A program made the position numbers and the translations under genes. DNA of 64,000 bases. It comes from Protonemura montana. Lineage: Eukaryota; Arthropoda; Insecta; Plecoptera; Nemouridae. The DNA lies in contig OX387604.1 in NCBI GenBank assembly GCA_947568835.1, positions 21,915,076-21,979,075 of the forward strand, given 5' to 3'. Positions 9,307-20,831 of the stretch are shown one piece after another; position 1 is the stretch's first letter; each line of letters begins with the position of its first letter. The notes beneath the pieces were generated by a model. That model saw nothing but the letters and a program-made list of their open reading frames with translations. It was not told where the DNA came from and searched no databases.

Positions 9307-10089
9307 CTAGTTACGACGACGTCGGAAATGTAGTACAACGCTTAGAACATCAGAATCGAATGAGATTGAATCACCAAATGCATCTCTTATATCTATAGTA
9401 ATCGATGAAAACTCTCGTTTAGCTACCGGAAAATACATTGGTGGATTAAAAGACTGTGAATGATTTCTTCCATATTTTTCCTTGTACCAGAGAGTATCTA
9501 TGCTTATCATTCGTGCGAGTGGCGCAAATATATCGCCCACTACGTGTGATTCAATAACATCACAATAAACAAGAAGCTGCTTTTGAAACCCTACATTCAA
9601 GCGGGATTTGTGTGGAGACGTTTTATCAGCAACAATATTCATACCGGGTTCGAATCCCAATTGTAATCCTAGATTGTCAGATAAAACTACAGATTTAATC
9701 ATACTATCTTCTGCAATATCTACTCTCGTGAATGAATTAGCTTCGGTAAGTAAAATCTTTAGGTCTCCCGTCACGTTTGCGAGGACACTATTTACTGCGT
9801 GATGAATTGCTGACACAGAATTATAGAAGCCAGGCTGAATTTCAATCGTCTTGGTTATGACATCTTCTTTATCAGCTGTTTTTACACTGTAGGTCACTTT
9901 ATTTGCATTTATCAATACGTTATTAATGAAAGGATAATGGATTTCAAATAAAGCACATTCCATATCATCTTGCAATTCTATGCGTTGTGGTAATTGAGTC
10001 ACAAAGCGAGTTGCCGTATTCTTTGGATAGTAAGACGCCGAACTATTGCTCAAAAGGGTTAAATAAAATTCTTTGCTACTTTGAATCAT
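9307..10089 (-). CDS. penton-like minor capsid protein, unit 2
   Basis: 260 residues, identical to unit 1. The ATG overlaps the stop of the unit 2 integrase. Confidence 0.85.
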   Translation of the reverse strand: MIQSSKEFYLTLLSNSSASYYPKNTATRFVTQLPQRIELQDDMECALFEIHYPFINNVLINANKVTYSVKTADKEDVITKTIEIQPGFYNSVSAIHHAVNSVLANVTGDLKILLTEANSFTRVDIAEDSMIKSVVLSDNLGLQLGFEPGMNIVADKTSPHKSRLNVGFQKQLLVYCDVIESHVVGDIFAPLARMISIDTLWYKEKYGRNHSQSFNPPMYFPVAKREFSSITIDIRDAFGDSISFDSDVLSVVLHFRRRRN

Positions 10090-11174
10090 TTTAAATTAAC
10101 AATTTCTGATTTCTTAACCCAAGAATTTTGAGATGATGGGTATCCGTACCACTTGACCAATACTTTCGAACTGCGTCCCTTCCCCTTCGTGGCGATGATT
10201 TTATCGATTTTAAATTCAGTAGATTTTCGAATTTGTACTCGTTTTAACTCGATTTCGTAAAAAGTTCCATCGATAGGTGTATTACTTAAATCTTCTATTC
10301 TATAAACAGTTAAATGACGTCTTGGAAGAACTTCCGAAATAATAAATATCTCGTCCGTCCAATTTCTTTCGAAACCTTTCTCGAACTGCTCTTTATCTTT
10401 AGAAATTCGTACATGATCACCAACTGAGAACTTATCCTTTTTTAATTTTTTGAAGAGCACTCGATCGTTTAGCGTTCGCCATACTTGTAGCATGTTATCA
10501 ATCGTCACATGAACTGGTGCGATTTTTATTGTCTGGTGAACAGTGTTATTATATGCTTGAAGAAGATCGGGAAGAACCTCAATGTAACGATAAGATGATG
10601 AATAGGTAAAATATCGCCACAACTTAGTTTTTAATGTTTTATTAAACCGTTCAACAACAGCTGCTTTGATATCCGGATTTGTAGCATAGTAATAATTAAT
10701 GTTCCTCGCTGTTAGAAACGCTTGAAATTTTTTATTTTTGAATTCCTTGCCCTTGTCCATATTTAAATTTGTGGGTTTACGATTGGAGGACTTAAATATT
10801 TCCTGGAAACCTCTTATTACTTCCAAACTTGTTTTATTGTGCAAAGGTATCGCCCATGCAAATTTACTGAAAATGTCAATTACAGTCAACAAATATTTAT
10901 AATTATCATTATATTTACTAAGAGATTGAAGATCACACAAGTCTGACTGCCAAACATCATCAATATAGTTAACAATATAACTATTTCTTTCGAAACGTTT
11001 CCTCAATGGACGATGTAATGTGTACGCGTCTTGAGATTCTAGCCACTGCTGCACGAGCATCTTAGGTATTTTCTTCTCAGCTGCCTTCCATAATTGGCCT
11101 GTCGTTGAAAATCCTGCAGGGTGTGATGGGTCAAAATATATTTTCTGCAATATTTTTCTTGATTTAGCGTTCAT
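10086..11174 (-). CDS. chromodomain integrase, unit 2
   Basis: 362 residues, identical to unit 1, with the catalytic Asp/Asp/Glu and the chromodomain intact. Confidence 0.93.
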   Translation of the reverse strand: MNAKSRKILQKIYFDPSHPAGFSTTGQLWKAAEKKIPKMLVQQWLESQDAYTLHRPLRKRFERNSYIVNYIDDVWQSDLCDLQSLSKYNDNYKYLLTVIDIFSKFAWAIPLHNKTSLEVIRGFQEIFKSSNRKPTNLNMDKGKEFKNKKFQAFLTARNINYYYATNPDIKAAVVERFNKTLKTKLWRYFTYSSSYRYIEVLPDLLQAYNNTVHQTIKIAPVHVTIDNMLQVWRTLNDRVLFKKLKKDKFSVGDHVRISKDKEQFEKGFERNWTDEIFIISEVLPRRHLTVYRIEDLSNTPIDGTFYEIELKRVQIRKSTEFKIDKIIATKGKGRSSKVLVKWYGYPSSQNSWVKKSEIVNLK

Positions 11175-11182
11175 GACAGCTG

Positions 11183-12076
11183 CTAAAAGTGAAATCGTTT
11201 CCAGTTTGGAGCCAACACACGAGCACTTCTACGCTTTATATGCGTGACTTCCTGAGAAGGTGTCTGATCGTCAATTTTACGTTTCTTTCTTTTCTTTGTA
11301 CTTGAAGTAGGAGAACTCACCACCTCACTATGAAATGAACGAATGAATTTTTTACGACGAATGTTTGATATATATTTCATCGGGATTTTCAGTTCTTCCA
11401 AAATAGTTAAAAATTCTTTCCAACCCGTGGGATTGGAATCTTGTCGGTTAATCAGAACATCGGATATTAAATCAATAATGTTTGAGTTATCGATAGTATT
11501 TCTTTTAATTCGTACTAGGCCGGTCGAACTATTCCAGTCAATAAGTTTGCTGTCGTAAAGAAGAGTATAAAGTTCTTTTGCAGCAACTTGTTTCTTTTCA
11601 GGTACAGACTGCAATAGCTTGACTTGCAATAAATTGCTATCATCTTCGACTTCGGACTTTTCGTCGTCTTCACTATTCACATTTGCAGCTAAGATATCTG
11701 ATGATGCATTCAACGGTTTCATTTCTTGTTGGTCATCAATAATCTCTTGCTTAAACTCTGTAGGAATTAATTTCTCTTCAAATTGTGGTTGAAATGTTTC
11801 ACTGGATCTGTTGTTAATTTTTGAAGATACAGAAATAAAATGTAGATAGCGTCGCAAGGTTTCTTGATATCGTGAAAGTTTCTCATTGGCATCCATACTT
11901 TTCATTCGAAGAATTTGCTTCATTTCATTTCTCAAAGCGATAATCATGCTCTTGATTGGATTTGTTGTCGACGCTATATTTTTTAATTTGTTGACTTGTA
12001 AACTATTAACTGGTGTCTTACCAAGTCGATCGAGTGTTTGTTGAACAATTAAAACCATCTTCTTGCAATTATTCAT
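11183..12076 (-). CDS. conserved Polinton protein of ~300 residues, unit 2
   Basis: Identical to the unit 1 protein, ATG at 12076. Its natural upstream partner gene is cut at the 12212/12213 junction. Confidence 0.75.
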   Translation of the reverse strand: MNNCKKMVLIVQQTLDRLGKTPVNSLQVNKLKNIASTTNPIKSMIIALRNEMKQILRMKSMDANEKLSRYQETLRRYLHFISVSSKINNRSSETFQPQFEEKLIPTEFKQEIIDDQQEMKPLNASSDILAANVNSEDDEKSEVEDDSNLLQVKLLQSVPEKKQVAAKELYTLLYDSKLIDWNSSTGLVRIKRNTIDNSNIIDLISDVLINRQDSNPTGWKEFLTILEELKIPMKYISNIRRKKFIRSFHSEVVSSPTSSTKKRKKRKIDDQTPSQEVTHIKRRSARVLAPNWKRFHF

Positions 12077-12212
12077 CACGTCATCAATCCCGAAATTACA
12101 CCACTCAGAATTGGTCCCAACAATAAGGGAATCAGAGACCCACCTCTCTGAAGAATTTTCTTTTTTTTCTGCCAAGTATCACCTTTCTTTATCAATTTTC
12201 TGAGCGTGTGCT
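12076..12212 (-). pseudogene. 108-residue conserved gene, 3' end only, unit 2
   Basis: Truncated as in unit 1, joined to the unit 3 spacer at 12212/12213. Confidence 0.86.
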
Positions 12213-13659
12213 CTAAGGATTACAAGAACGAACTTCGTGACGTCACATCACGATCTTAAAACTATAGCTTCTGTATGTCGGAGAGCTTTGAAACCTCTTT
12301 CAATCGATTTGTTGGAAAAAACCAATCGAAAGATGTAGACGGTGACATTCGCCTAACTATCGTATTTCCCCGTTTATAAGCCAATATAGCTCCGAAAAAT
12401 ACCAAATCGTAACATTTCTACATTTTGTTCTTGTCGTTCTTCGCCACAAGTCCTGACTGCGCATGCTCGCTGCGTGGAATTCCTCAACTCGAGTATTTAA
12501 CATTTAATATCAATTTATTGGAGCTTTTTGAAAGTTGGATGAAGCCAAAATTGGAAATATATATGTAGCGTGTAATAAATTAATACACTTTTATAAGGGA
12601 TGCATTCACCCTCAGTAGCCAGTGGCCAGTATTCAGTGATAGCTTAGGTTCATGCTAGTATTTGATTAATTATTTCCAGTGATAGCCATGGATGACAGGT
12701 AGTCTAGTGGATAGCGTACGAAGCCAGCTAGCCCAGATCCAATGCAAATAACGTGATGCGCGGTTCGTATAGCAGAGCACGAAAATATTTTGCATTTTCA
12801 GTTTTAAACTGTATGAACAGTGAATGTCTAATTTGATACAACTAGTAAATTTATTTATTTATTTATTTAATGCTACGTACAATTACAGAGTATTTGTGTG
12901 AGCCTAATTGTTAAGGAACTTATATCATCAATTTAGTTCCATATTTAACTTTTAATTGTATTTAAATATTCTTCTATTGAATAGTACGGATTTTGGATTA
13001 AGAAAGCTTTGAGAGTAGTGTTAAAGATGGTACGGGTTGGCAAATTAGTGATGGATGTTGGGAGATGGTTATAAATTGTTGTGCAGAGGTAATGTGGGCT
13101 GTGTTCAAAGAGGGAATGGGAGTGAGTGGGTTAGTTCTTTCGTTGGCGTCCAGAGTAATACGTCAGCCGTCAACAGATGTTCGGTTCCTCGCTGTCGGCA
13201 CTGGCGAGTGCAATGGCGGCGAAAATATGCAAAAATTGAATTTCCAGAATTAACCACCCTTTAGCAAAAAAAATTGAAATAACCATAAAAAAAACGAACC
13301 AATTCGTTTAAAAAAAGACGACGTCTTCATTGATTGAGTGTACCAATAGGTACGAAATGAAGCCACAATAAACTTTGTAAATAATTGCCAGAACTGGAAA
13401 CATGTAGCGTTCAAAAGAATTGAAATATACGTAAATGCAGACGTCTATCCCCTCCCTCCCCCCCCCCACCCCCAGCCCATGCACTTTGAAATTTCAATCC
13501 TTGTTGATTGATTGATTTGTGGTGTTTAACGACGCACTGTTTCCAGTTCTGGCAATTATTTACAAAGTTTATTGTGGCTTCATTTCGTTCCTATTGGTAC
13601 ACTCAATCAATGAAGACGTCGTCTTTTTTTAAACGAATTGGTTCGTTTTTTTTATGGTT
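12213..13659. repeat. unit 3 spacer
   Basis: Copy of the unit 1 spacer with a T at 12248, where units 1, 2 and 4 have G (ACATCACG versus ACAGCACG), and a poly-C tract of ten. Unit 5 shares this T, linking units 3 and 5. Confidence 0.9.
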
Positions 13660-13823
13660 TTATTATTTACAACAAACTCGAATTGTGAATTTCCTTCCAA
13701 AGACACAATAGGTTTATATGCTGCTTTGTATCCATATTCGATGGCTGCTTGTGTTAAAGGTGTTGTGAAAAGATCGAGCTCAGATTTCATAGCCTCCATC
13801 GAATTGCTATGTATAACAGACAT
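13660..13823 (-). pseudogene. major capsid protein N-terminal fragment, unit 3
   Basis: ATG at 13823; truncated at the foldback as in the other units. Confidence 0.88.
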
Positions 13824-13825
13824 TT

Positions 13826-14323
13826 TCACTTTTCAAAAATATCTCGCACTCTTCTCGATAACTTGATCTTCTTGGTGGTTTTCTTGCGTTGATGACTCGA
13901 AGATTGTCTCTTCTTCTTTTTAACAACAACAGCCTTCCTACCACGGTTGCCCGGCACCAACTGAAGTGATTGGCAGCTTTTCAATCGTTTAAGACCAGAG
14001 CCCTTCATAAGAGTAAGTTTATCTTCAGCTTTTCGTTTAAGATTCGAACCAGCTTCCTTCAATCTATTTTCAAACGATTGTTTCACATTTTTTCTTTCCA
14101 TTAAATCATTTGCAAAATTTACTCCAGTCATGAGTCCTTCTTGAGCAAGAGATCGAGCTCCACTTTTAAATATCGGTACTGCTAATCGCCACATATTTTT
14201 AAAAAATGACGCTAGTCCACAACCACGCTGAAATTTGCTACCGTGATTTATATTCATCCCCGATCCACATTGATTTTGGAAATAATCAATGTATCGATCA
14301 TGATAGTTACTGCTTTTACACAT
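13826..14323 (-). CDS. pX/pVI-like virion core protein, unit 3
   Basis: Identical to the unit 1 protein, 165 residues, ATG at 14323. Confidence 0.8.
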   Translation of the reverse strand: MCKSSNYHDRYIDYFQNQCGSGMNINHGSKFQRGCGLASFFKNMWRLAVPIFKSGARSLAQEGLMTGVNFANDLMERKNVKQSFENRLKEAGSNLKRKAEDKLTLMKGSGLKRLKSCQSLQLVPGNRGRKAVVVKKKKRQSSSHQRKKTTKKIKLSRRVRDIFEK

Positions 14324-14330
14324 TTTAAAT

Positions 14331-15113
14331 CTAGTTACGACGACGTCGGAAATGTAGTACAACGCTTAGAACATCAGAATCGAATGAGATTGAATCACCA
14401 AATGCATCTCTTATATCTATAGTAATCGATGAAAACTCTCGTTTAGCTACCGGAAAATACATTGGTGGATTAAAAGACTGTGAATGATTTCTTCCATATT
14501 TTTCCTTGTACCAGAGAGTATCTATGCTTATCATTCGTGCGAGTGGCGCAAATATATCGCCCACTACGTGTGATTCAATAACATCACAATAAACAAGAAG
14601 CTGCTTTTGAAACCCTACATTCAAGCGGGATTTGTGTGGAGACGTTTTATCAGCAACAATATTCATACCGGGTTCGAATCCCAATTGTAATCCTAGATTG
14701 TCAGATAAAACTACAGATTTAATCATACTATCTTCTGCAATATCTACTCTCGTGAATGAATTAGCTTCGGTAAGTAAAATCTTTAGGTCTCCCGTCACGT
14801 TTGCGAGGACACTATTTACTGCGTGATGAATTGCTGACACAGAATTATAGAAGCCAGGCTGAATTTCAATCGTCTTGGTTATGACATCTTCTTTATCAGC
14901 TGTTTTTACACTGTAGGTCACTTTATTTGCATTTATCAATACGTTATTAATGAAAGGATAATGGATTTCAAATAAAGCACATTCCATATCATCTTGCAAT
15001 TCTATGCGTTGTGGTAATTGAGTCACAAAGCGAGTTGCCGTATTCTTTGGATAGTAAGACGCCGAACTATTGCTCAAAAGGGTTAAATAAAATTCTTTGC
15101 TACTTTGAATCAT
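14331..15113 (-). CDS. penton-like minor capsid protein, unit 3
   Basis: Identical to unit 1, 260 residues, start overlapping the integrase stop. Confidence 0.85.
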   Translation of the reverse strand: MIQSSKEFYLTLLSNSSASYYPKNTATRFVTQLPQRIELQDDMECALFEIHYPFINNVLINANKVTYSVKTADKEDVITKTIEIQPGFYNSVSAIHHAVNSVLANVTGDLKILLTEANSFTRVDIAEDSMIKSVVLSDNLGLQLGFEPGMNIVADKTSPHKSRLNVGFQKQLLVYCDVIESHVVGDIFAPLARMISIDTLWYKEKYGRNHSQSFNPPMYFPVAKREFSSITIDIRDAFGDSISFDSDVLSVVLHFRRRRN

Positions 15114-16198
15114 TTTAAATTAACAATTTCTGATTTCTTAACCCAAGAATTTTGAGATGATGGGTATCCGTACCACTTGACCAATACTTTCGAACTGCGT
15201 CCCTTCCCCTTCGTGGCGATGATTTTATCGATTTTAAATTCAGTAGATTTTCGAATTTGTACTCGTTTTAACTCGATTTCGTAAAAAGTTCCATCGATAG
15301 GTGTATTACTTAAATCTTCTATTCTATAAACAGTTAAATGACGTCTTGGAAGAACTTCCGAAATAATAAATATCTCGTCCGTCCAATTTCTTTCGAAACC
15401 TTTCTCGAACTGCTCTTTATCTTTAGAAATTCGTACATGATCACCAACTGAGAACTTATCCTTTTTTAATTTTTTGAAGAGCACTCGATCGTTTAGCGTT
15501 CGCCATACTTGTAGCATGTTATCAATCGTCACATGAACTGGTGCGATTTTTATTGTCTGGTGAACAGTGTTATTATATGCTTGAAGAAGATCGGGAAGAA
15601 CCTCAATGTAACGATAAGATGATGAATAGGTAAAATATCGCCACAACTTAGTTTTTAATGTTTTATTAAACCGTTCAACAACAGCTGCTTTGATATCCGG
15701 ATTTGTAGCATAGTAATAATTAATGTTCCTCGCTGTTAGAAACGCTTGAAATTTTTTATTTTTGAATTCCTTGCCCTTGTCCATATTTAAATTTGTGGGT
15801 TTACGATTGGAGGACTTAAATATTTCCTGGAAACCTCTTATTACTTCCAAACTTGTTTTATTGTGCAAAGGTATCGCCCATGCAAATTTACTGAAAATGT
15901 CAATTACAGTCAACAAATATTTATAATTATCATTATATTTACTAAGAGATTGAAGATCACACAAGTCTGACTGCCAAACATCATCAATATAGTTAACAAT
16001 ATAACTATTTCTTTCGAAACGTTTCCTCAATGGACGATGTAATGTGTACGCGTCTTGAGATTCTAGCCACTGCTGCACGAGCATCTTAGGTATTTTCTTC
16101 TCAGCTGCCTTCCATAATTGGCCTGTCGTTGAAAATCCTGCAGGGTGTGATGGGTCAAAATATATTTTCTGCAATATTTTTCTTGATTTAGCGTTCAT
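15110..16198 (-). CDS. chromodomain integrase, unit 3
   Basis: Identical to unit 1, 362 residues, catalytic residues present. Confidence 0.93.
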   Translation of the reverse strand: MNAKSRKILQKIYFDPSHPAGFSTTGQLWKAAEKKIPKMLVQQWLESQDAYTLHRPLRKRFERNSYIVNYIDDVWQSDLCDLQSLSKYNDNYKYLLTVIDIFSKFAWAIPLHNKTSLEVIRGFQEIFKSSNRKPTNLNMDKGKEFKNKKFQAFLTARNINYYYATNPDIKAAVVERFNKTLKTKLWRYFTYSSSYRYIEVLPDLLQAYNNTVHQTIKIAPVHVTIDNMLQVWRTLNDRVLFKKLKKDKFSVGDHVRISKDKEQFEKGFERNWTDEIFIISEVLPRRHLTVYRIEDLSNTPIDGTFYEIELKRVQIRKSTEFKIDKIIATKGKGRSSKVLVKWYGYPSSQNSWVKKSEIVNLK

Positions 16199-16206
16199 GA
16201 CAGCTG

Positions 16207-17100
16207 CTAAAAGTGAAATCGTTTCCAGTTTGGAGCCAACACACGAGCACTTCTACGCTTTATATGCGTGACTTCCTGAGAAGGTGTCTGATCGTCAATT
16301 TTACGTTTCTTTCTTTTCTTTGTACTTGAAGTAGGAGAACTCACCACCTCACTATGAAATGAACGAATGAATTTTTTACGACGAATGTTTGATATATATT
16401 TCATCGGGATTTTCAGTTCTTCCAAAATAGTTAAAAATTCTTTCCAACCCGTGGGATTGGAATCTTGTCGGTTAATCAGAACATCGGATATTAAATCAAT
16501 AATGTTTGAGTTATCGATAGTATTTCTTTTAATTCGTACTAGGCCGGTCGAACTATTCCAGTCAATAAGTTTGCTGTCGTAAAGAAGAGTATAAAGTTCT
16601 TTTGCAGCAACTTGTTTCTTTTCAGGTACAGACTGCAATAGCTTGACTTGCAATAAATTGCTATCATCTTCGACTTCGGACTTTTCGTCGTCTTCACTAT
16701 TCACATTTGCAGCTAAGATATCTGATGATGCATTCAACGGTTTCATTTCTTGTTGGTCATCAATAATCTCTTGCTTAAACTCTGTAGGAATTAATTTCTC
16801 TTCAAATTGTGGTTGAAATGTTTCACTGGATCTGTTGTTAATTTTTGAAGATACAGAAATAAAATGTAGATAGCGTCGCAAGGTTTCTTGATATCGTGAA
16901 AGTTTCTCATTGGCATCCATACTTTTCATTCGAAGAATTTGCTTCATTTCATTTCTCAAAGCGATAATCATGCTCTTGATTGGATTTGTTGTCGACGCTA
17001 TATTTTTTAATTTGTTGACTTGTAAACTATTAACTGGTGTCTTACCAAGTCGATCGAGTGTTTGTTGAACAATTAAAACCATCTTCTTGCAATTATTCAT
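16207..17100 (-). CDS. conserved Polinton protein of ~300 residues, unit 3
   Basis: Identical to unit 1, ATG at 17100. Confidence 0.75.
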   Translation of the reverse strand: MNNCKKMVLIVQQTLDRLGKTPVNSLQVNKLKNIASTTNPIKSMIIALRNEMKQILRMKSMDANEKLSRYQETLRRYLHFISVSSKINNRSSETFQPQFEEKLIPTEFKQEIIDDQQEMKPLNASSDILAANVNSEDDEKSEVEDDSNLLQVKLLQSVPEKKQVAAKELYTLLYDSKLIDWNSSTGLVRIKRNTIDNSNIIDLISDVLINRQDSNPTGWKEFLTILEELKIPMKYISNIRRKKFIRSFHSEVVSSPTSSTKKRKKRKIDDQTPSQEVTHIKRRSARVLAPNWKRFHF

Positions 17101-17236
17101 CACGTCATCAATCCCGAAATTACACCACTCAGAATTGGTCCCAACAATAAGGGAATCAGAGACCCACCTCTCTGAAGAATTTTCTTTTTTTTCTGCCAAG
17201 TATCACCTTTCTTTATCAATTTTCTGAGCGTGTGCT
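17100..17236 (-). pseudogene. 108-residue conserved gene, 3' end only, unit 3
   Basis: Truncated as in unit 1; junction with the unit 4 spacer at 17236/17237. Confidence 0.86.
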
Positions 17237-18683
17237 CTAAGGATTACAAGAACGAACTTCGTGACGTCACAGCACGATCTTAAAACTATAGCTTCTGTAT
17301 GTCGGAGAGCTTTGAAACCTCTTTCAATCGATTTGTTGGAAAAAACCAATCGAAAGATGTAGACGGTGACATTCGCCTAACTATCGTATTTCCCCGTTTA
17401 TAAGCCAATATAGCTCCGAAAAATACCAAATCGTAACATTTCTACATTTTGTTCTTGTCGTTCTTCGCCACAAGTCCTGACTGCGCATGCTCGCTGCGTG
17501 GAATTCCTCAACTCGAGTATTTAACATTTAATATCAATTTATTGGAGCTTTTTGAAAGTTGGATGAAGCCAAAATTGGAAATATATATGTAGCGTGTAAT
17601 AAATTAATACACTTTTATAAGGGATGCATTCACCCTCAGTAGCCAGTGGCCAGTATTCAGTGATAGCTTAGGTTCATGCTAGTATTTGATTAATTATTTC
17701 CAGTGATAGCCATGGATGACAGGTAGTCTAGTGGATAGCGTACGAAGCCAGCTAGCCCAGATCCAATGCAAATAACGTGATGCGCGGTTCGTATAGCAGA
17801 GCACGAAAATATTTTGCATTTTCAGTTTTAAACTGTATGAACAGTGAATGTCTAATTTGATACAACTAGTAAATTTATTTATTTATTTATTTAATGCTAC
17901 GTACAATTACAGAGTATTTGTGTGAGCCTAATTGTTAAGGAACTTATATCATCAATTTAGTTCCATATTTAACTTTTAATTGTATTTAAATATTCTTCTA
18001 TTGAATAGTACGGATTTTGGATTAAGAAAGCTTTGAGAGTAGTGTTAAAGATGGTACGGGTTGGCAAATTAGTGATGGATGTTGGGAGATGGTTATAAAT
18101 TGTTGTGCAGAGGTAATGTGGGCTGTGTTCAAAGAGGGAATGGGAGTGAGTGGGTTAGTTCTTTCGTTGGCGTCCAGAGTAATACGTCAGCCGTCAACAG
18201 ATGTTCGGTTCCTCGCTGTCGGCACTGGCGAGTGCAATGGCGGCGAAAATATGCAAAAATTGAATTTCCAGAATTAACCACCCTTTAGCAAAAAAAATTG
18301 AAATAACCATAAAAAAAACGAACCAATTCGTTTAAAAAAAGACGACGTCTTCATTGATTGAGTGTACCAATAGGTACGAAATGAAGCCACAATAAACTTT
18401 GTAAATAATTGCCAGAACTGGAAACATGTAGCGTTCAAAAGAATTGAAATATACGTAAATGCAGACGTCTATCCCCTCCCTCCCCCCCCCCACCCCCAGC
18501 CCATGCACTTTGAAATTTCAATCCTTGTTGATTGATTGATTTGTGGTGTTTAACGACGCACTGTTTCCAGTTCTGGCAATTATTTACAAAGTTTATTGTG
18601 GCTTCATTTCGTTCCTATTGGTACACTCAATCAATGAAGACGTCGTCTTTTTTTAAACGAATTGGTTCGTTTTTTTTATGGTT
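17237..18683. repeat. unit 4 spacer
   Basis: Copy of the unit 1 spacer carrying the G variant (ACAGCACG, like units 1 and 2) and a poly-C tract of ten. Foldback arms lie at about 18306-18427 and 18562-18683. Confidence 0.9.
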
Positions 18684-18735
18684 TTATTATTTACAACAAA
18701 CTCGAATTGTGAATTTCCTTCCAAAGACACAATAG

Positions 18736-19532
18736 GGTCATTCCATATCAAGTGCCCACACTCAAAACCTTCACTATCTCAGAACTTGACGAAATTTTCA
18801 GGAGGGTTAGAACACCGGAAATAAAAAATCTCTTTTAAAGTTTTTTTCCATATGTCTAGCGGTTTGCCCGTGGCAGGGGATGGAAAAATAAAATATTTTA
18901 CTTTTTGCCCCGCACGGCCATTCACTATATTCACTCTAGCGTTTGAACAAATAAACTTAAAACAATGGGATTAGTTCTAAAATGATAATCGTGCTTTCAT
19001 TAACAAGAAAAAATGCATAAATTTCTTACTTATCAAGTTTAGGGGTAGAAAAAATCCACCCTTAAATTTCAACCCTTAATAACTCGAGAAGTAATATTTT
19101 TTTTTTTTTTTTTTTTGTTGTGAAGCATCTCCTGTCTATTATCTTTCCATGAAAAAAAAATTAATCATTAACAGCCGTATGATCAGAAGTTATGAGATTT
19201 TTATTGTATAAATGTGTGTGCATTTAGTTGTGTTTCTGCAAGTCTGTTAGCATGGTCCATGCAAATCACCCGTAAATTGATAGATTATATAATTTTTCAG
19301 TTTAAAAATTGTGTGTAAGTACTACAAAGATTCTTTTTACTCACTCATTTCTTCGTTTCACTCTGACCTATCACTCTGGCTTCTTCGAACAACGGCGAGG
19401 AGGAGAACACCCGCGTGGCTACTGAGTGCTCAGACACGGGTACGAAGCAATGCAGTTTTTGCGTGCCGGGAATTGGCCGGGATGACGCAAATCGTGTGGC
19501 TAGCACCTGTTCTGTGTCTTGGTGCTCCTCAA
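18736..19532 (+). repeat. left TIR of the unit 4 transposon
   Basis: Pairs with 20644-21440 in inverse orientation. Its inner ~220 bp is an inverted copy of the 3' coding end of the transposase-like gene. It contains a poly-T run near 19090-19116 that differs in length from the matching poly-A in the right arm. Confidence 0.9.
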
Positions 19533-19562
19533 ATTTTGAAATTTGAAAATTTTGCAAATTTT

Positions 19563-19650
19563 GCAAATTTTGAAAATCCACTCTTTTATTGATTGTTTTT
19601 TGATGAGATTGTTTTTTAGCAATAAAAGAGTGGATTTTCAAAATTTGCAG
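19563..19650. repeat. small inner hairpin next to the left TIR
   Basis: GCAAATTTTGAAAATCCACT at about 19563 and onward pairs with the reverse complement ending at about 19649. Part of the stem loop (about 19600-19637) is also an inverted copy of coding bases at about 20046-20072 (HSFIAKK codons). It looks like a fold-back rearrangement that removed the 5' part of the gene. Confidence 0.7.
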
Positions 19651-20831
19651 AGCTGCGGCCGAAGAACTGTGTGTTGCCTGGTGCCAGTGGGACTCATTCG
19701 GTGTGCGTGTGCACTATCCACCAAAACGTCAAGCTAATGATCATCGGTGCCGACTTGACGAAGTTGACAGTGGACCAATCTTATCCGATAACATCTTACC
19801 ACGACTGCCTTGAGCAGTTGGTCTGCGACAGTCCCCTCCCCGAATGCCATCTAGGCGAGTGTGAGGAGTGCCCGGGCATCGAGCCGTTAAAGGAGCGCCT
19901 CACGCAACTGCTGGACGACGAAATGGTGGACAATGTTATCTACAAGCAGTGGGAGAGCACCGACCGATGCACCCTGCAAACGCACATCGATTCATCCGAG
20001 GAATTCGTGGACAGTTTTTGTGCAAAATTAGTTGCTCTGTGCCGCCACTCTTTTATTGCTAAAAAACAATCTTCGCACCAATCGGACATCAAGTGCGGTC
20101 TCCTGCCCGGCGAGTTTTTGGTGATCTGTGATTTTGCCGAAAACTATGCGTTCGTGCTACAAGACGAGGCCCAGGGGTTCCACTGGAACAATGCGTCCGC
20201 CACCATCCACCCCTTCGTGGCATATTACAAAGAGGGCGGGGAAGAGCGCCACATCAGCTTTGTTGTAATTTCCGAGAGTTTGATCCACAACACTGTCGCA
20301 GTGCATCTATTCATAAAAAAACTCGTGAGCTTTTTGCACAATAAATTTCAGACCATAAAGAAGATGTTCTATTTTTCTGATGGGGCAGCCTCGCAATATA
20401 AAAATAGGAAAAATTTTGCCAACTTGTGCCACTATCAAAGAGACTTTGGGGCCGACGTGGAGTGGCATTTCACGGCGACGTCACATGGGAAGAGCGCCTG
20501 CGACGGCGTCGGAGGGACGGTCAAGCGGCTGGCAGCGCGGGCGAGTCTTCAGCGCCCCTACGAGTCGCAAATAATAACACCCCGGCAACTCTTCGATTGG
20601 GCGGTCGAAGCCATCCCGACCATCAACTTCACATTCGGAACTATTGAGGAGCACCAAGACACAGAACAGGTGCTAGCCACACGATTTGCGTCATCCCGGC
20701 CAATTCCCGGCACGCAAAAACTGCATTGCTTCGTACCCGTGTCTGAGCACTCAGTAGCCACGCGGGTGTTCTCCTCCTCGCCGTTGTTCGAAGAAGCCAG
20801 AGTGATAGGTCAGAGTGAAACGAAGAAATGA
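19626..20831 (+). pseudogene. transposase-like protein, 5'-truncated
   Basis: The frame opens at 19626 after a stop and ends at 20831, with no ATG near its 5' end. A splice-acceptor-like TTTGCAG at 19644-19650 just before the recognisable part suggests that an upstream exon is missing. Visible blocks: THSVCVCTIHQNVKLM, a Cys-rich CHLGECEECPG, then CDFAENY, a YFSDGAASQYKN block and HGKSACDGVGG. The spaced acidic residues in the last three look like a DDE/DDD catalytic set, but that is inference. The final ~60 residues lie inside the right TIR. I recall similar uncharacterised animal proteins but cannot name the superfamily. Confidence 0.6.
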
